The translations under genes and the position numbers were made by a program. Source: Alkalimarinus alittae (GTDB taxonomy: Bacteria; Pseudomonadota; Gammaproteobacteria; Pseudomonadales; Oleiphilaceae). From it: a stretch of 64,000 bases of DNA. This document shows, one piece after another, positions 36,204-44,280 of the stretch (position 1 is its first letter; the number at the start of each line of letters is the position of its first letter). Under the pieces are notes generated by a model. That model was not told where the DNA came from and searched no databases. It saw nothing but the letters and a program-made list of their open reading frames with translations. The stretch is taken from assembly GCF_026016465.1 (NCBI RefSeq), contig NZ_CP100390.1, positions 248,001-312,000 of the forward strand, read 5' to 3'.

Positions 36204-37004
36204 ATGAGAGTTGCGTTTCTGTTTGTAATATTGATGTTTTTTTCTTACGCAACCGTTGCGGCCGATCTTAAAGCCTGTGGCCATCATGATTATGCCCCTT
36301 GGAACTGGAAAAAAGGAGGTGAAATCGTAGGTGTCTGTGCTGAAATCACAAAGACTCTGATGGGTGATCTTGGCTTGACGGTTGACTTAGCGTACAGAGG
36401 TCCATGGAAACGGTGCCAGAAAAATATCGAAAATGGATGGATTGATATTAATATTTGCTCGTTTATTAATGAAAACCGGCAACAGTATTCTGACTTTGTA
36501 ATGACACCTGTTGGCATCAATGAGAATGCCGTTTTTGTAGCAAAAGCACATCAATTTTCATTTGAAACCTGGCCTGATTTAAAAGGCAAAACGGCGGGTA
36601 TGGTCGCGGGTGTTAGTCTCGGCCAGCGCTTTGATGACTTTATAAAAGAGAACTTAAGGGTTCAACAGGTCAACGAGTATTTACAGATATTTAAAATGTT
36701 AGAGGTGGGCCGAATTGACTTTGTGCCCACTGGCCGACACTCAGGTAAGGCAATGTTGAGGGCTTATGGCTTAGACGATCAACTTACTGACTTACCAACC
36801 CCGATACTTTATGGAAACCTATATATATCCATGTCAAAAAAGTCCCAATATATCTCATTACTCCCTGAAATAGAAAAGGCACTTCGGAAGAAAAGCCACA
36901 CCGTGTGGGTTGATGGACTTATTGAAAAATATACTAAAATATATGCTGAGGACTATGTAAAAGAAAGCGAAAAGCAAGTGACTCCTTTTGGTCAAGCTCG
37001 CTGA
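36204..37004 (+). CDS. periplasmic substrate-binding protein, family 3, no transporter partner
   Basis: 266 residues from the ATG at 36204 (AGGGG four bases before); an earlier ATG at 36180 would put a polar leader in front of a clear signal peptide MRVAFLFVILMFFSYATVAA. The mature part begins LKACGHHDYAPWNW and has the family-3 layout of GVCAEITKTLMGDLGLTVD and DLKGKTAGMVAGVS. Two cysteine pairs (ACGHH/GVCAE, KRCQKN/INICSF) suggest disulfides. No permease or ATPase gene is near. Confidence 0.8.
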   Translation: MRVAFLFVILMFFSYATVAADLKACGHHDYAPWNWKKGGEIVGVCAEITKTLMGDLGLTVDLAYRGPWKRCQKNIENGWIDINICSFINENRQQYSDFVMTPVGINENAVFVAKAHQFSFETWPDLKGKTAGMVAGVSLGQRFDDFIKENLRVQQVNEYLQIFKMLEVGRIDFVPTGRHSGKAMLRAYGLDDQLTDLPTPILYGNLYISMSKKSQYISLLPEIEKALRKKSHTVWVDGLIEKYTKIYAEDYVKESEKQVTPFGQAR

Positions 37005-37040
37005 ACGCTTTACTGCAACTGTTCAATTGTAATCTACCGT

Positions 37041-37394
37041 TTACACCAATATCTGCCGAGTAGTGGCAATAAAGTTATGTACTTGGCGTTCAGTTTTTGC
37101 ATCAATCATCACTTCTGGCCGACGATCGTTGGGGCAAGGCATACGCGGCGTTGTGCCAAACAGTCGGCAGATCAACGGGCGTTCCTCATATACCTCGCAC
37201 CCATTAGGCCCTAGGTGTACGCAATCAAAATTTTCTAACGCCGCATCATGCTCAGCATCTGTCTTTATCGGTAGACGTGACATTTCTTCTGAGGACGTTG
37301 TCACCGGGCCACAGCAATCGTGGCAACCCGGCACACATTCGAATGTCGGAATCTCCTCGCGCAGACGTGCAATGATCTGTTGATTATTGTTCAT
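37041..37394 (-). CDS. YkgJ-family cysteine cluster protein
   Basis: 117 residues. Cysteine motif C-x3-C-x2-CC (FECVPGCHDCCGPV) followed by FDCVHLGPNGCEVYEERPLICRLFG, the standard YkgJ (CxxxCxxCC) metal-binding layout, probably zinc or an iron-sulfur cluster. Function unknown. It lies 69 bases downstream of the jetC stop and is on the same strand, so it may be the last gene of that transcript, although no functional link is known. Confidence 0.85.
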   Translation of the reverse strand: MNNNQQIIARLREEIPTFECVPGCHDCCGPVTTSSEEMSRLPIKTDAEHDAALENFDCVHLGPNGCEVYEERPLICRLFGTTPRMPCPNDRRPEVMIDAKTERQVHNFIATTRQILV

Positions 37395-37463
37395 TAATAT
37401 CTGTCATTGATAGCGTTCGTTGTTGTGGGTATTCTGTATGGGTTTAGATATCCCCAATACTCG

Positions 37464-40400
37464 CTACTGAAACTCCTCCATAAAGTCTAGTGCATACTGA
37501 TGCCTTACGGTTCGACGATGGTTTGCCCAGAGTTCCTTGATCTTGTCTGAATTGCAACGCTGCCTATCAACAAGCACTCGTGTATTTAATTCACCGATGG
37601 CTTTTGTCGTAGGGCATTTGCTAAACACAAACTGGTTGCTGATGAGGTCCATAAATGGGCCTGATTTGCTGGTAGGCATAATAAACAGCAGTTGTAACCC
37701 AAGTGTCTCGGTGAGGTACTTGATGACCTCACGAGAGCGGGTTTCATCCATTTTAGAGAAGGCTTCGTCGACCAGCACCATGCGCAGGTGGCTGTTGCCT
37801 TCATTAAACTTGAATGCAGATGTGATTGCGGCTGAACGGATAATATACGCGGGTGTTTCGAGCTGACCACCTGAGCCGGTACCGTATTGGCTTAGGGCAA
37901 TAGCGGCTTTACCTTCAGGTTGCTTGTATATCTCGTAACTACGGTAATTTCGGTAGTCTGAAATGCGCTCTAGCTCTCGCATCGACCTAACTTCATCATC
38001 AGACAGTAGCATTTGCATCAGGCGATCTCGTACTAGCTGTGATTTTTGGCTAAGTTCTGCCTCAAACAGCGTGGTACCGTCACCCAAGTTAGGTAAGTCG
38101 ATAATCTCTTTAAAGAAGTTCCAGTATTCTTTAAATTCTGGCACCCAGTTCCAATCAAAATGGAACGATTCTCGGTCTGCGCCAAATCGGTGATGTTCTA
38201 ACTCATGGTTCATGTTTTCGAGGATCTTTTTACCATCGTTAATTGACTGGTAGATCGCATGACATAAATGCGTGACAAAGGCGTTATTAAAGGACTCTTT
38301 AATTTTGGTGAGCTTTTCTTGTTTCTCAACCAAAATATTGTTCTTCAGTCGGTTGTGAACCAGGTCATTATCACGGCGTAAATCACAAATAGATTTAAAG
38401 AATGCTTTAGAGTGATTCTCGCCATAGTCAGGCATGTAGGCGATATTGTCTGCTAAGTTGCAGTGTTGGTTGTGTTCAATTACGCCATGTTCAATATCGT
38501 GAGCAAGCCCGTTTAGACTACTATAGGTGTCTTTTAGATCGTTAATTAATATCTCAGGGCGCGTTTTTTCAGCCCGCTTATCGGCCTTCTCTAGTTCTTT
38601 TTCGCTGTCGAAGTCAGGCCATAGCGAGACGATGCTGCGGAGGTTTTCTTCTTTCTCTTCTTGTAGCTTTTCAGATACTTCTTGCTGATTCGAAAGTTTT
38701 TTGCAGCGCTCAGTGATATCCGAAATTTCAGTCTTAAGTGAGCCTGCACGCTCAATTTTGTTTTCAATCTGCTGACTGAATTCATTGTCTTGGGCTTTGA
38801 GTGTCTCAAGCTTTTGCTCAAGTTCAGCAAAATCTGAAAGGTCTAAATGCTCTAGTTTACCTTCAGCGTCTCGTAATTCACGCTGGGTATTGAGCATTTG
38901 TTGCAAGCGGTCTGCATAGCTTACAGTGCCAATGCGGTCGATGGCATTTAGTAACGATGACAGCTGTTGCTGTTGGTCTTCAATAGATTGGTATTCCGCT
39001 AATAGTTTATCCATTTCGCCACGTTTGGCGGCTAGGGCGCGTTCTCGAGCGCCTTGACCAAACACCAGTTCACTATCAGCAATATCACAACGCCACATGC
39101 TGTATGAGCCTGATCCTAGGCCGTTACTGGTAATGCCTCGACGTGTGTAGCGAAGCTCTTGTTCAGAGTTAACTCTAATGACGCTGCCATAGCTCGCAGC
39201 AATATAGTGTTTTGCTGTAGCATGGGAAAATGCCATGGCGTTAACAATGGAGTCTTTATCAAGCTGTGTACGTTGGTAATCTTTACTGGCCTTTGAACCT
39301 TGAATAACCCGCGCGCGATTGTCTCTGCCGGGCATGTTTCGCACAATGCTAATGGCTTCAGCTTCAAATTCTTGCTCGACGATTATCGAGAAACGAGCGC
39401 CGCCGATATAACCTTCGATAGCATTTTGCCACTGCTCATCTTTAACTTCGATGTAGTCGCAAAGTACCCGAGGGTCGGCTTTAGGGCATTCGCGTCTGAT
39501 GGTATCAAGTGCATTTTTAATGTAATAAGGGTAGGTGGCTTGGTGCCCCTCAAGACTCTCAATTTCTGCTTGTTTTTGCTGGCGTTGTTTTTCCAGTGTC
39601 TTGCTCAGAGTTTGGCGTTGAAATAGCACACTGTTGACTTTGTCTCGTACGCAAATGCCATCGGCTGAAAGCTCTTTGTCATGCAGTAGTCTTTGCCACT
39701 GGTTCGCCTGCTGTTGGATGGCGACTGCATCTTCAAGGTGCGCTTCTAGTGGTGATATATCTACCCAGTCTCTACCGAGTAAAGAGGTGAAGTCGACGGT
39801 GCTTTTATCTTGTTGCTGAGCAAACGTTTTGGCGGTTGATAGAAAATCTTTTTGGCCTAAACGTGGGATATCTTTAGCAATTTTGCTCTGCTGTAATAGC
39901 GCTAAAATGCGATCAGTCGCTTTAAAACTATTGTTTAGGCGGTTGCTCTGGTCAAGGAGTGCGGGCGCTTGGTCATGCAGTAAGCGAGTATTACTCTCAA
40001 CCAATTTTTCGAGATCATCTTTTTGTTGTAAAGGCTGATAACCCTGACGTTTAGCTTCTAATTGAATGAGTTCGTTACGCGTTTGTTGGTGACGGGCTTC
40101 TAAGATATCACGTTCTTGTTGGTTGGCCGCTTGCTCGTCCTGAAGGCTTTTTTGCTGACGCTTAGCATTCAGGTAGGTTTGTTGATCGTTTAGATACTGT
40201 ATTCGGGTGTCGATGTAGTGAAGTACGTTGAGGTTAATCCACTGCTGTATATAACCGTCGCTCTTCTCTGCGGTTTGCTCCAGTATATTGATGGAGTTTC
40301 TCAGGTGGGTGGCATCGCTTTCCATGCCGTGAATCGTTTTCATCAGCTCCGATACAGAGCGAATAGCCTCACCTAGGTCTTTCTTTTCAAGAATTTCATT

Positions 40401-41105
40401 AGCCACGAAGTCGTTAATGCTTTTCACTGGCTTATAGGCCATAAAGCGAGAAAAGGCGCGCGCGGCGTTCATCGCTTCGCGCTCTGATACCGACTCACGC
40501 TTACCTTTTAGGGCGCCATAAAGGCGCTTTAAGTAAGGCTTTTTAGCATCATACTTTTCAACGGCATCGGGGCCAAACTCATGTTTTAGTGAGTTATAAA
40601 TCTTATCTAGCCCAACAATGTGCTTGTTACCGTCTTCTTGCTCTTTAATAAAGTGGTCTAGCTGCAGCTGCTCGCCAGGGATAATCAGAAAAAACAACTC
40701 ACTTAAACGGGCAACAGGCTTGCTACCGGCAGAGTCGAGGTAAGCTCTTGCAGACACCACTGCAGTGAAAGGCTCTGAGGTTTCTCCTTGAGTGGGGTAG
40801 AACGTCAGTGCGATGTAACCATCGGTCGGTTGTGGGCGTGCATAAGAACCATCATCACAACCTAAGATATACGATTGCAATGTACGAACTTGCTTACCGC
40901 CTTTACCGCGCTGGGTGGTTTCATCTTGCCCAGGGTTATACGCAAATAGATAATCGTATGCCGCGGTCATCACCGTTTGAATAGCGTCGGCAGAGGTTGT
41001 TTTACCTGAACCATTACCACCTGAAAGCAAGTTGATAGGGCCGAAATCAAACTCAAGATGAGGGATATTTCCCCAATTTACATAAATACATTTTTTTATA
41101 AACAT
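37464..41105 (-). CDS. jetC: SMC-like ATPase of a Wadjet/MksBEF complex (JetC/MksB)
   Basis: 1213 residues. Head domain at both ends: Walker A GGNGSGKTT at 29-37, ABC signature GTGSGGQ at 1075-1081, Walker B MVLVDEAFSKMD at about 1109-1120. Two long coiled-coil stretches (about 300-430 and 650-860) flank a hinge region. This is the SbcC/MukB-like layout; the length fits JetC of Wadjet better than the shorter Pseudomonas MksB. With kleisin JetA and JetB it would extrude DNA loops. In defence Wadjet the nuclease JetD then cuts plasmids; no jetD is present here. Third gene of the operon, 90 bases after jetB, with a REP pair in the gap. Confidence 0.88.
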   Translation of the reverse strand: MFIKKCIYVNWGNIPHLEFDFGPINLLSGGNGSGKTTSADAIQTVMTAAYDYLFAYNPGQDETTQRGKGGKQVRTLQSYILGCDDGSYARPQPTDGYIALTFYPTQGETSEPFTAVVSARAYLDSAGSKPVARLSELFFLIIPGEQLQLDHFIKEQEDGNKHIVGLDKIYNSLKHEFGPDAVEKYDAKKPYLKRLYGALKGKRESVSEREAMNAARAFSRFMAYKPVKSINDFVANEILEKKDLGEAIRSVSELMKTIHGMESDATHLRNSINILEQTAEKSDGYIQQWINLNVLHYIDTRIQYLNDQQTYLNAKRQQKSLQDEQAANQQERDILEARHQQTRNELIQLEAKRQGYQPLQQKDDLEKLVESNTRLLHDQAPALLDQSNRLNNSFKATDRILALLQQSKIAKDIPRLGQKDFLSTAKTFAQQQDKSTVDFTSLLGRDWVDISPLEAHLEDAVAIQQQANQWQRLLHDKELSADGICVRDKVNSVLFQRQTLSKTLEKQRQQKQAEIESLEGHQATYPYYIKNALDTIRRECPKADPRVLCDYIEVKDEQWQNAIEGYIGGARFSIIVEQEFEAEAISIVRNMPGRDNRARVIQGSKASKDYQRTQLDKDSIVNAMAFSHATAKHYIAASYGSVIRVNSEQELRYTRRGITSNGLGSGSYSMWRCDIADSELVFGQGARERALAAKRGEMDKLLAEYQSIEDQQQQLSSLLNAIDRIGTVSYADRLQQMLNTQRELRDAEGKLEHLDLSDFAELEQKLETLKAQDNEFSQQIENKIERAGSLKTEISDITERCKKLSNQQEVSEKLQEEKEENLRSIVSLWPDFDSEKELEKADKRAEKTRPEILINDLKDTYSSLNGLAHDIEHGVIEHNQHCNLADNIAYMPDYGENHSKAFFKSICDLRRDNDLVHNRLKNNILVEKQEKLTKIKESFNNAFVTHLCHAIYQSINDGKKILENMNHELEHHRFGADRESFHFDWNWVPEFKEYWNFFKEIIDLPNLGDGTTLFEAELSQKSQLVRDRLMQMLLSDDEVRSMRELERISDYRNYRSYEIYKQPEGKAAIALSQYGTGSGGQLETPAYIIRSAAITSAFKFNEGNSHLRMVLVDEAFSKMDETRSREVIKYLTETLGLQLLFIMPTSKSGPFMDLISNQFVFSKCPTTKAIGELNTRVLVDRQRCNSDKIKELWANHRRTVRHQYALDFMEEFQ

Positions 41106-41162
41106 AAGATTCTTAACGTATAATTTTGGATTGCTGTTAGCGACTAAACCGCGTAACTAACC

Positions 41163-41223
41163 TGTAGGAGCCACTTTGGCGCGAAGTTTTTTAAACTAAT
41201 CGCGGCTTAGAGCCGCTTCTACA
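41163..41223. repeat. REP pair between jetB and jetC, overlapping the jetB 3' end
   Basis: Unit one (41163-41184) is TGTAGGAGCCACTTTGGCGC plus GA on the plus strand. Unit two (41200-41223) on the minus strand is TGTAGAAGCGGCTCTAAGCC plus GCGA. Compared with the array at 7258-7706, the second stem has T-A pairs changed to C-G on both arms (GTGGCT to GCGGCT and AGCCAC to AGCCGC), i.e. a compensated change. Heads point outward here, whereas they face inward in the array. Unit two lies inside the last codons of jetB. Confidence 0.85.
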
Positions 41224-41897
41224 CGTTCTAATTCTGTGTCTTTGGTGTCTGTTTGGCTTTCTTCTTTAAGCACCGACAACGCTTCATCACTCACAAAACT
41301 AACAATCATCGGGCGAATACGAATCCAAGCATCACCGTTGGCAACATCGTCTTCTGCGCCAAACTGAATAAGGCGAAGTTGCTTGAGTCGACTAAATAGT
41401 TTTTTACGATCGAGCATATGCTCAGGCAGTGCACGTCCGAGCAAGTTGTGCATGGCAATACTTAGGGCTTCTAAAGAGATTAATACTTGCCCGTGGTCAT
41501 CTACAGCGCCTTCTCTTAATGACTTATCGTACTGTGAGCGAAGGACTAATATCACGGCGATTTCTTGCTGCCCAAGACGTTGGCGTAAGCCACTATTGAA
41601 TGGCTGATATTGCTCATCGTGCATACCGGGAACTTCTGCGCCAGGTGGGTAAGCCCGAATGTATTGAAACTGACTTTCGTGCAGTAAGCGAATATGTAAC
41701 ACCGACAAATAGTCTTGCACCAGCGCTTCAACTCTTAAAAAACGGTCATAGAGATTTTGTTCTACTTGGCTTTCTTCTCGACAGATAACGCTGTAGTCGA
41801 GTAGACGTAAAACAAGCTCACTAAATTCAGTGAGAGTGATGCCTTCATGGCTGAGTGCTTTTTCAAGAGATTGCGTAACGATCATGGTATCAGTCAC
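41196..41897 (-). CDS. jetB: JetB/MksE-like winged-helix partner (DUF4194 type)
   Basis: 233 residues from a GTG three bases after the jetA stop; an ATG at 41885 is an alternative. Helical with a winged-helix-type centre ([53 protein letters not shown]), like the KITE-class subunits JetB/MksE/MukE, which bind the kleisin. The last eight residues, VEAALSRD, are encoded by an inserted REP unit, so the original C-terminus was probably different. Confidence 0.82.
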   Translation of the reverse strand: MTDTMIVTQSLEKALSHEGITLTEFSELVLRLLDYSVICREESQVEQNLYDRFLRVEALVQDYLSVLHIRLLHESQFQYIRAYPPGAEVPGMHDEQYQPFNSGLRQRLGQQEIAVILVLRSQYDKSLREGAVDDHGQVLISLEALSIAMHNLLGRALPEHMLDRKKLFSRLKQLRLIQFGAEDDVANGDAWIRIRPMIVSFVSDEALSVLKEESQTDTKDTELERVEAALSRD

Positions 41898-41900
41898 TTA

Positions 41901-43400
41901 TCAGCTGGTTAATGGTTGGACATTGGTCTGACCAATCGCCTGGGTTTTGTTCTGTGTTTCAATATCCGTTTTATTCAGTGTTTCGATTTCTATGGTGAAA
42001 TCATCGGCTGCCAGTAAGTAATCATTACTGGTCACTTCGCCGGTGGGCACAACATTAAAACGGTATTCGCTTGAGAGGTTATTAGCGGCGGCAATTTCGA
42101 TGGCATGAGTGGCCGCCAGTAGGTCGCTGGCCTGTAATATCTGCAAATTTTTAGTGTTAATTTTCTCGCCACCTCTTAGTGAACGAACGAGAAAAGTACG
42201 CAGGTCTTGCTGGTTTATATTAAAGGCTTGATCCAACGCGTGCTGAATAAAGAGCTCTTTACGAGCAGATTCATCAACCGCATGATCTTCTGCCACCAGT
42301 GAGTCTACCACTCGACGGATACGGTTATCTCGTAATATGTTTTGTCCTGGATCGACCAATTCAAGTTTAACACCTGACATCAGCGCGCCGGCTTTTTCTA
42401 GTCGTTGATTAGCTGCATGTTCGTCGAGGTCTTTTAATGATTGACAGATATCGACGACATCATTGTGTTGCTGGCTAGCCAGGTAGTTAAGCTGACGGAT
42501 AATGATATCTGCGCGCTTTGTGAAGTTTCTCAATGCCGTTCGCAGTGCTGGCAACATGATTTCACAGGCGCTCGACAGTCGTAGCTCGATGCTATCGAGT
42601 ATTGTCCAGAGTAGGGATTGCCCTTCGACCACCATATCAGGTAAAAACTCGCGAAGCTTTTGTTCTGCTTCAGTCTTAAACCCTTTTGATTGACCTCGTA
42701 TTTTGTTAATGAGGTTAATCATGTCGTCACGATGTTTTTCAACGCTATCCGCTGAAAGCCGCACAGACAGGTCTGGTTGAAAGCGTTTCTCCATAAAGTC
42801 GAAGAACTCGTCACTGGCTTTTTGTACGAGTTCCCGCATGTCTATTTCTTTCACGAGTTCACGCTTTCGGTCTTCTAGTTCTGCGATGACATCCGTGAAG
42901 TCGCTAATGATTCGTTCTGAATACTCAAACGCATCTAGTAAATCGTGGATCTCACCTTGCTCTAAAAACGCACTGAGTGCGTTACGGGTATTACGGGTAT
43001 TTCGATGTCGAGTTCGCACCTGAGTGCCTTTGAGTTCGACAAAAGGCTGTGAAAAAAGTCGGCCAATACGGCTAAAACGATAGGTGCTTTGTAATGTAAC
43101 TTCGTCTAATTGAATTTCAAGCCAACCGTTTTCTAATAGTATATTTAGAATCCAGTTGGCTTTTTCTCTATCTGTGCGAGTCGCGATAGCATCATCATCT
43201 TCGCCATGCTCTAGCTCGGGTGCCTTGGTGATAGCTTCTTGGAATATCTCGATGAGCTGCTCTCGTTTTAGCGAGTGGCCGTAGTCGGCCATAGAGCTGT
43301 AAACTCTCAAATATAGAAGTCTGACGCACTCAACCACTACCTCACGGTACTTACTGGTGAGGGGACGGAAAAACTGTTCGCGATTATCGGTAAAAAACAT
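41901..43400 (-). CDS. jetA: JetA/MksF-like kleisin
   Basis: 499 residues from the ATG at 43400 (MFFTDNREQFFRPLTS); a TTG 12 bases before it is possible. N-terminal winged-helix-like segment (YREVVVECVRLLYLRVYSSM, NWILNILLENGWLEIQ), central long helices (about 140-330) and a C-terminal region that should contact the SMC head, in line with JetA (DUF5716) and MksF kleisins. It heads the operon jetA-jetB-jetC. A 9-base direct repeat in the coding sequence gives RNTRNTRNA. Confidence 0.82.
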   Translation of the reverse strand: MFFTDNREQFFRPLTSKYREVVVECVRLLYLRVYSSMADYGHSLKREQLIEIFQEAITKAPELEHGEDDDAIATRTDREKANWILNILLENGWLEIQLDEVTLQSTYRFSRIGRLFSQPFVELKGTQVRTRHRNTRNTRNALSAFLEQGEIHDLLDAFEYSERIISDFTDVIAELEDRKRELVKEIDMRELVQKASDEFFDFMEKRFQPDLSVRLSADSVEKHRDDMINLINKIRGQSKGFKTEAEQKLREFLPDMVVEGQSLLWTILDSIELRLSSACEIMLPALRTALRNFTKRADIIIRQLNYLASQQHNDVVDICQSLKDLDEHAANQRLEKAGALMSGVKLELVDPGQNILRDNRIRRVVDSLVAEDHAVDESARKELFIQHALDQAFNINQQDLRTFLVRSLRGGEKINTKNLQILQASDLLAATHAIEIAAANNLSSEYRFNVVPTGEVTSNDYLLAADDFTIEIETLNKTDIETQNKTQAIGQTNVQPLTS

Positions 43401-43549
43401 AAGCTGCAACAAATATAGTGGTGTAAATGGTCTAAAAAGGCTTATAGGCTCTGTTTTTGTGTATGAACAGTTTGGCCCTGCGAAAACCGGTTATTATCGC
43501 CTCGATTGAAGAGGGATAAAAGCGCTAATTGATCAGATGCTACGGCATC

Positions 43550-43566
43550 ACGTCACGTGTTGACGT
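43550..43566. promoter_or_regulatory. inverted repeat upstream of jetABC, candidate operator
   Basis: ACGTCA-CGTGT-TGACGT, a perfect 6-base dyad with a 5-base spacer, 150 bases before the jetA start. It lies in the only non-coding stretch that can hold the operon promoter. The binding protein is unknown. Confidence 0.4.
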
Positions 43567-43677
43567 TATACATGAAATTAGCATAAAAAATAAACCCTTC
43601 ACATTAAAGTGTGAAAGATATGACCATCTAATCTATTGGGTTCACGATTCTTAGAATTAAGGGGGGCAGAGTTATAG

Positions 43678-43728
43678 TTCCGCGTCGGGTTTCTCTAATG
43701 AGTCTACTCTTGGTAACTCGACGCGGAG
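43678..43728. other. long imperfect hairpin in the jetA/DUF2505 intergenic region
   Basis: Arms TTCCGCGTCGGGTT and AACTCGACGCGGAG (12 of 14 paired) around a 23-base loop, 30 bases past the stop of the DUF2505 gene. It has no T-run. The whole gap 43401-43757 (357 bases) holds this hairpin, the dyad at 43550 and otherwise nothing I can name. Confidence 0.5.
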
Positions 43729-43757
43729 GTGATGATTAACACTGGTCGGGTCGTGAT

Positions 43758-44243
43758 TTAACCCAGAGCCGACTTTATATACTCATATTCTTCTTTCATA
43801 GACGTTTTCGACTGACTGGCCACAAGCTCTGCTAACTTTTTGCCTACCAACGGAATGCCACAGCTAATATCTAAACAAACGGTGTTGGTGCAGCCGGTGC
43901 CTTCTGGTTTAAGCTCAAGCGTGCCTGTAATAGATACAGGAACACCTTGTATCTCAATTGAGATATCACAACGATAGCCTTCTCCTGGCGTACCCGTCCA
44001 ACTCTCAATTTGCTTTACCTGGTTCCAATCGCTGAGAAACTTCTTCATCGCTCGAGGAACATCGGCAGGAACTTCACGTTCAAGTACCACTTCAAGCGTA
44101 GAGTCTGTGGCTTCAAACTTAACAGGGTTTATTGCTCTAGCACCCAGCGCTTCGTGTTTTATTTTAACTTGCTCAGCATCACTGAAATGTTTGAACAAGG
44201 TATCTACATCTTGTGTATAGCTATGTGTATCGCGTACTTCCAT
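43758..44243 (-). CDS. DUF2505-family protein (START/SRPBCC-like)
   Basis: 161 residues; AGGA seven bases before the ATG. The sequence runs MEVRDTHSYTQDVDTLF ... ISIEIQGVPVSITGTLELKP ... CLDISCGIPLVGKKLAELV, which is the DUF2505 pattern, a hydrophobic-pocket fold related to polyketide cyclases and START domains. Ligand unknown. It follows the RNase II gene on the same strand with a 37-base gap. Confidence 0.82.
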   Translation of the reverse strand: MEVRDTHSYTQDVDTLFKHFSDAEQVKIKHEALGARAINPVKFEATDSTLEVVLEREVPADVPRAMKKFLSDWNQVKQIESWTGTPGEGYRCDISIEIQGVPVSITGTLELKPEGTGCTNTVCLDISCGIPLVGKKLAELVASQSKTSMKEEYEYIKSALG

Positions 44244-44280
44244 AAGAATGTCCTAGCGTAAATTTTTTATTATTTTGAGA

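Noticed and set aside
37041-37394. YkgJ protein as the missing JetD effector
   Set aside because: Its cysteine cluster is a complete YkgJ domain, has no TOPRIM acidic motif and is far shorter than JetD (about 390 residues).
43401-44280. Defence-island context around jetABC
   Set aside because: Neighbours are DUF2505 and RNase II genes; no integrase, toxin-antitoxin or restriction gene was found.
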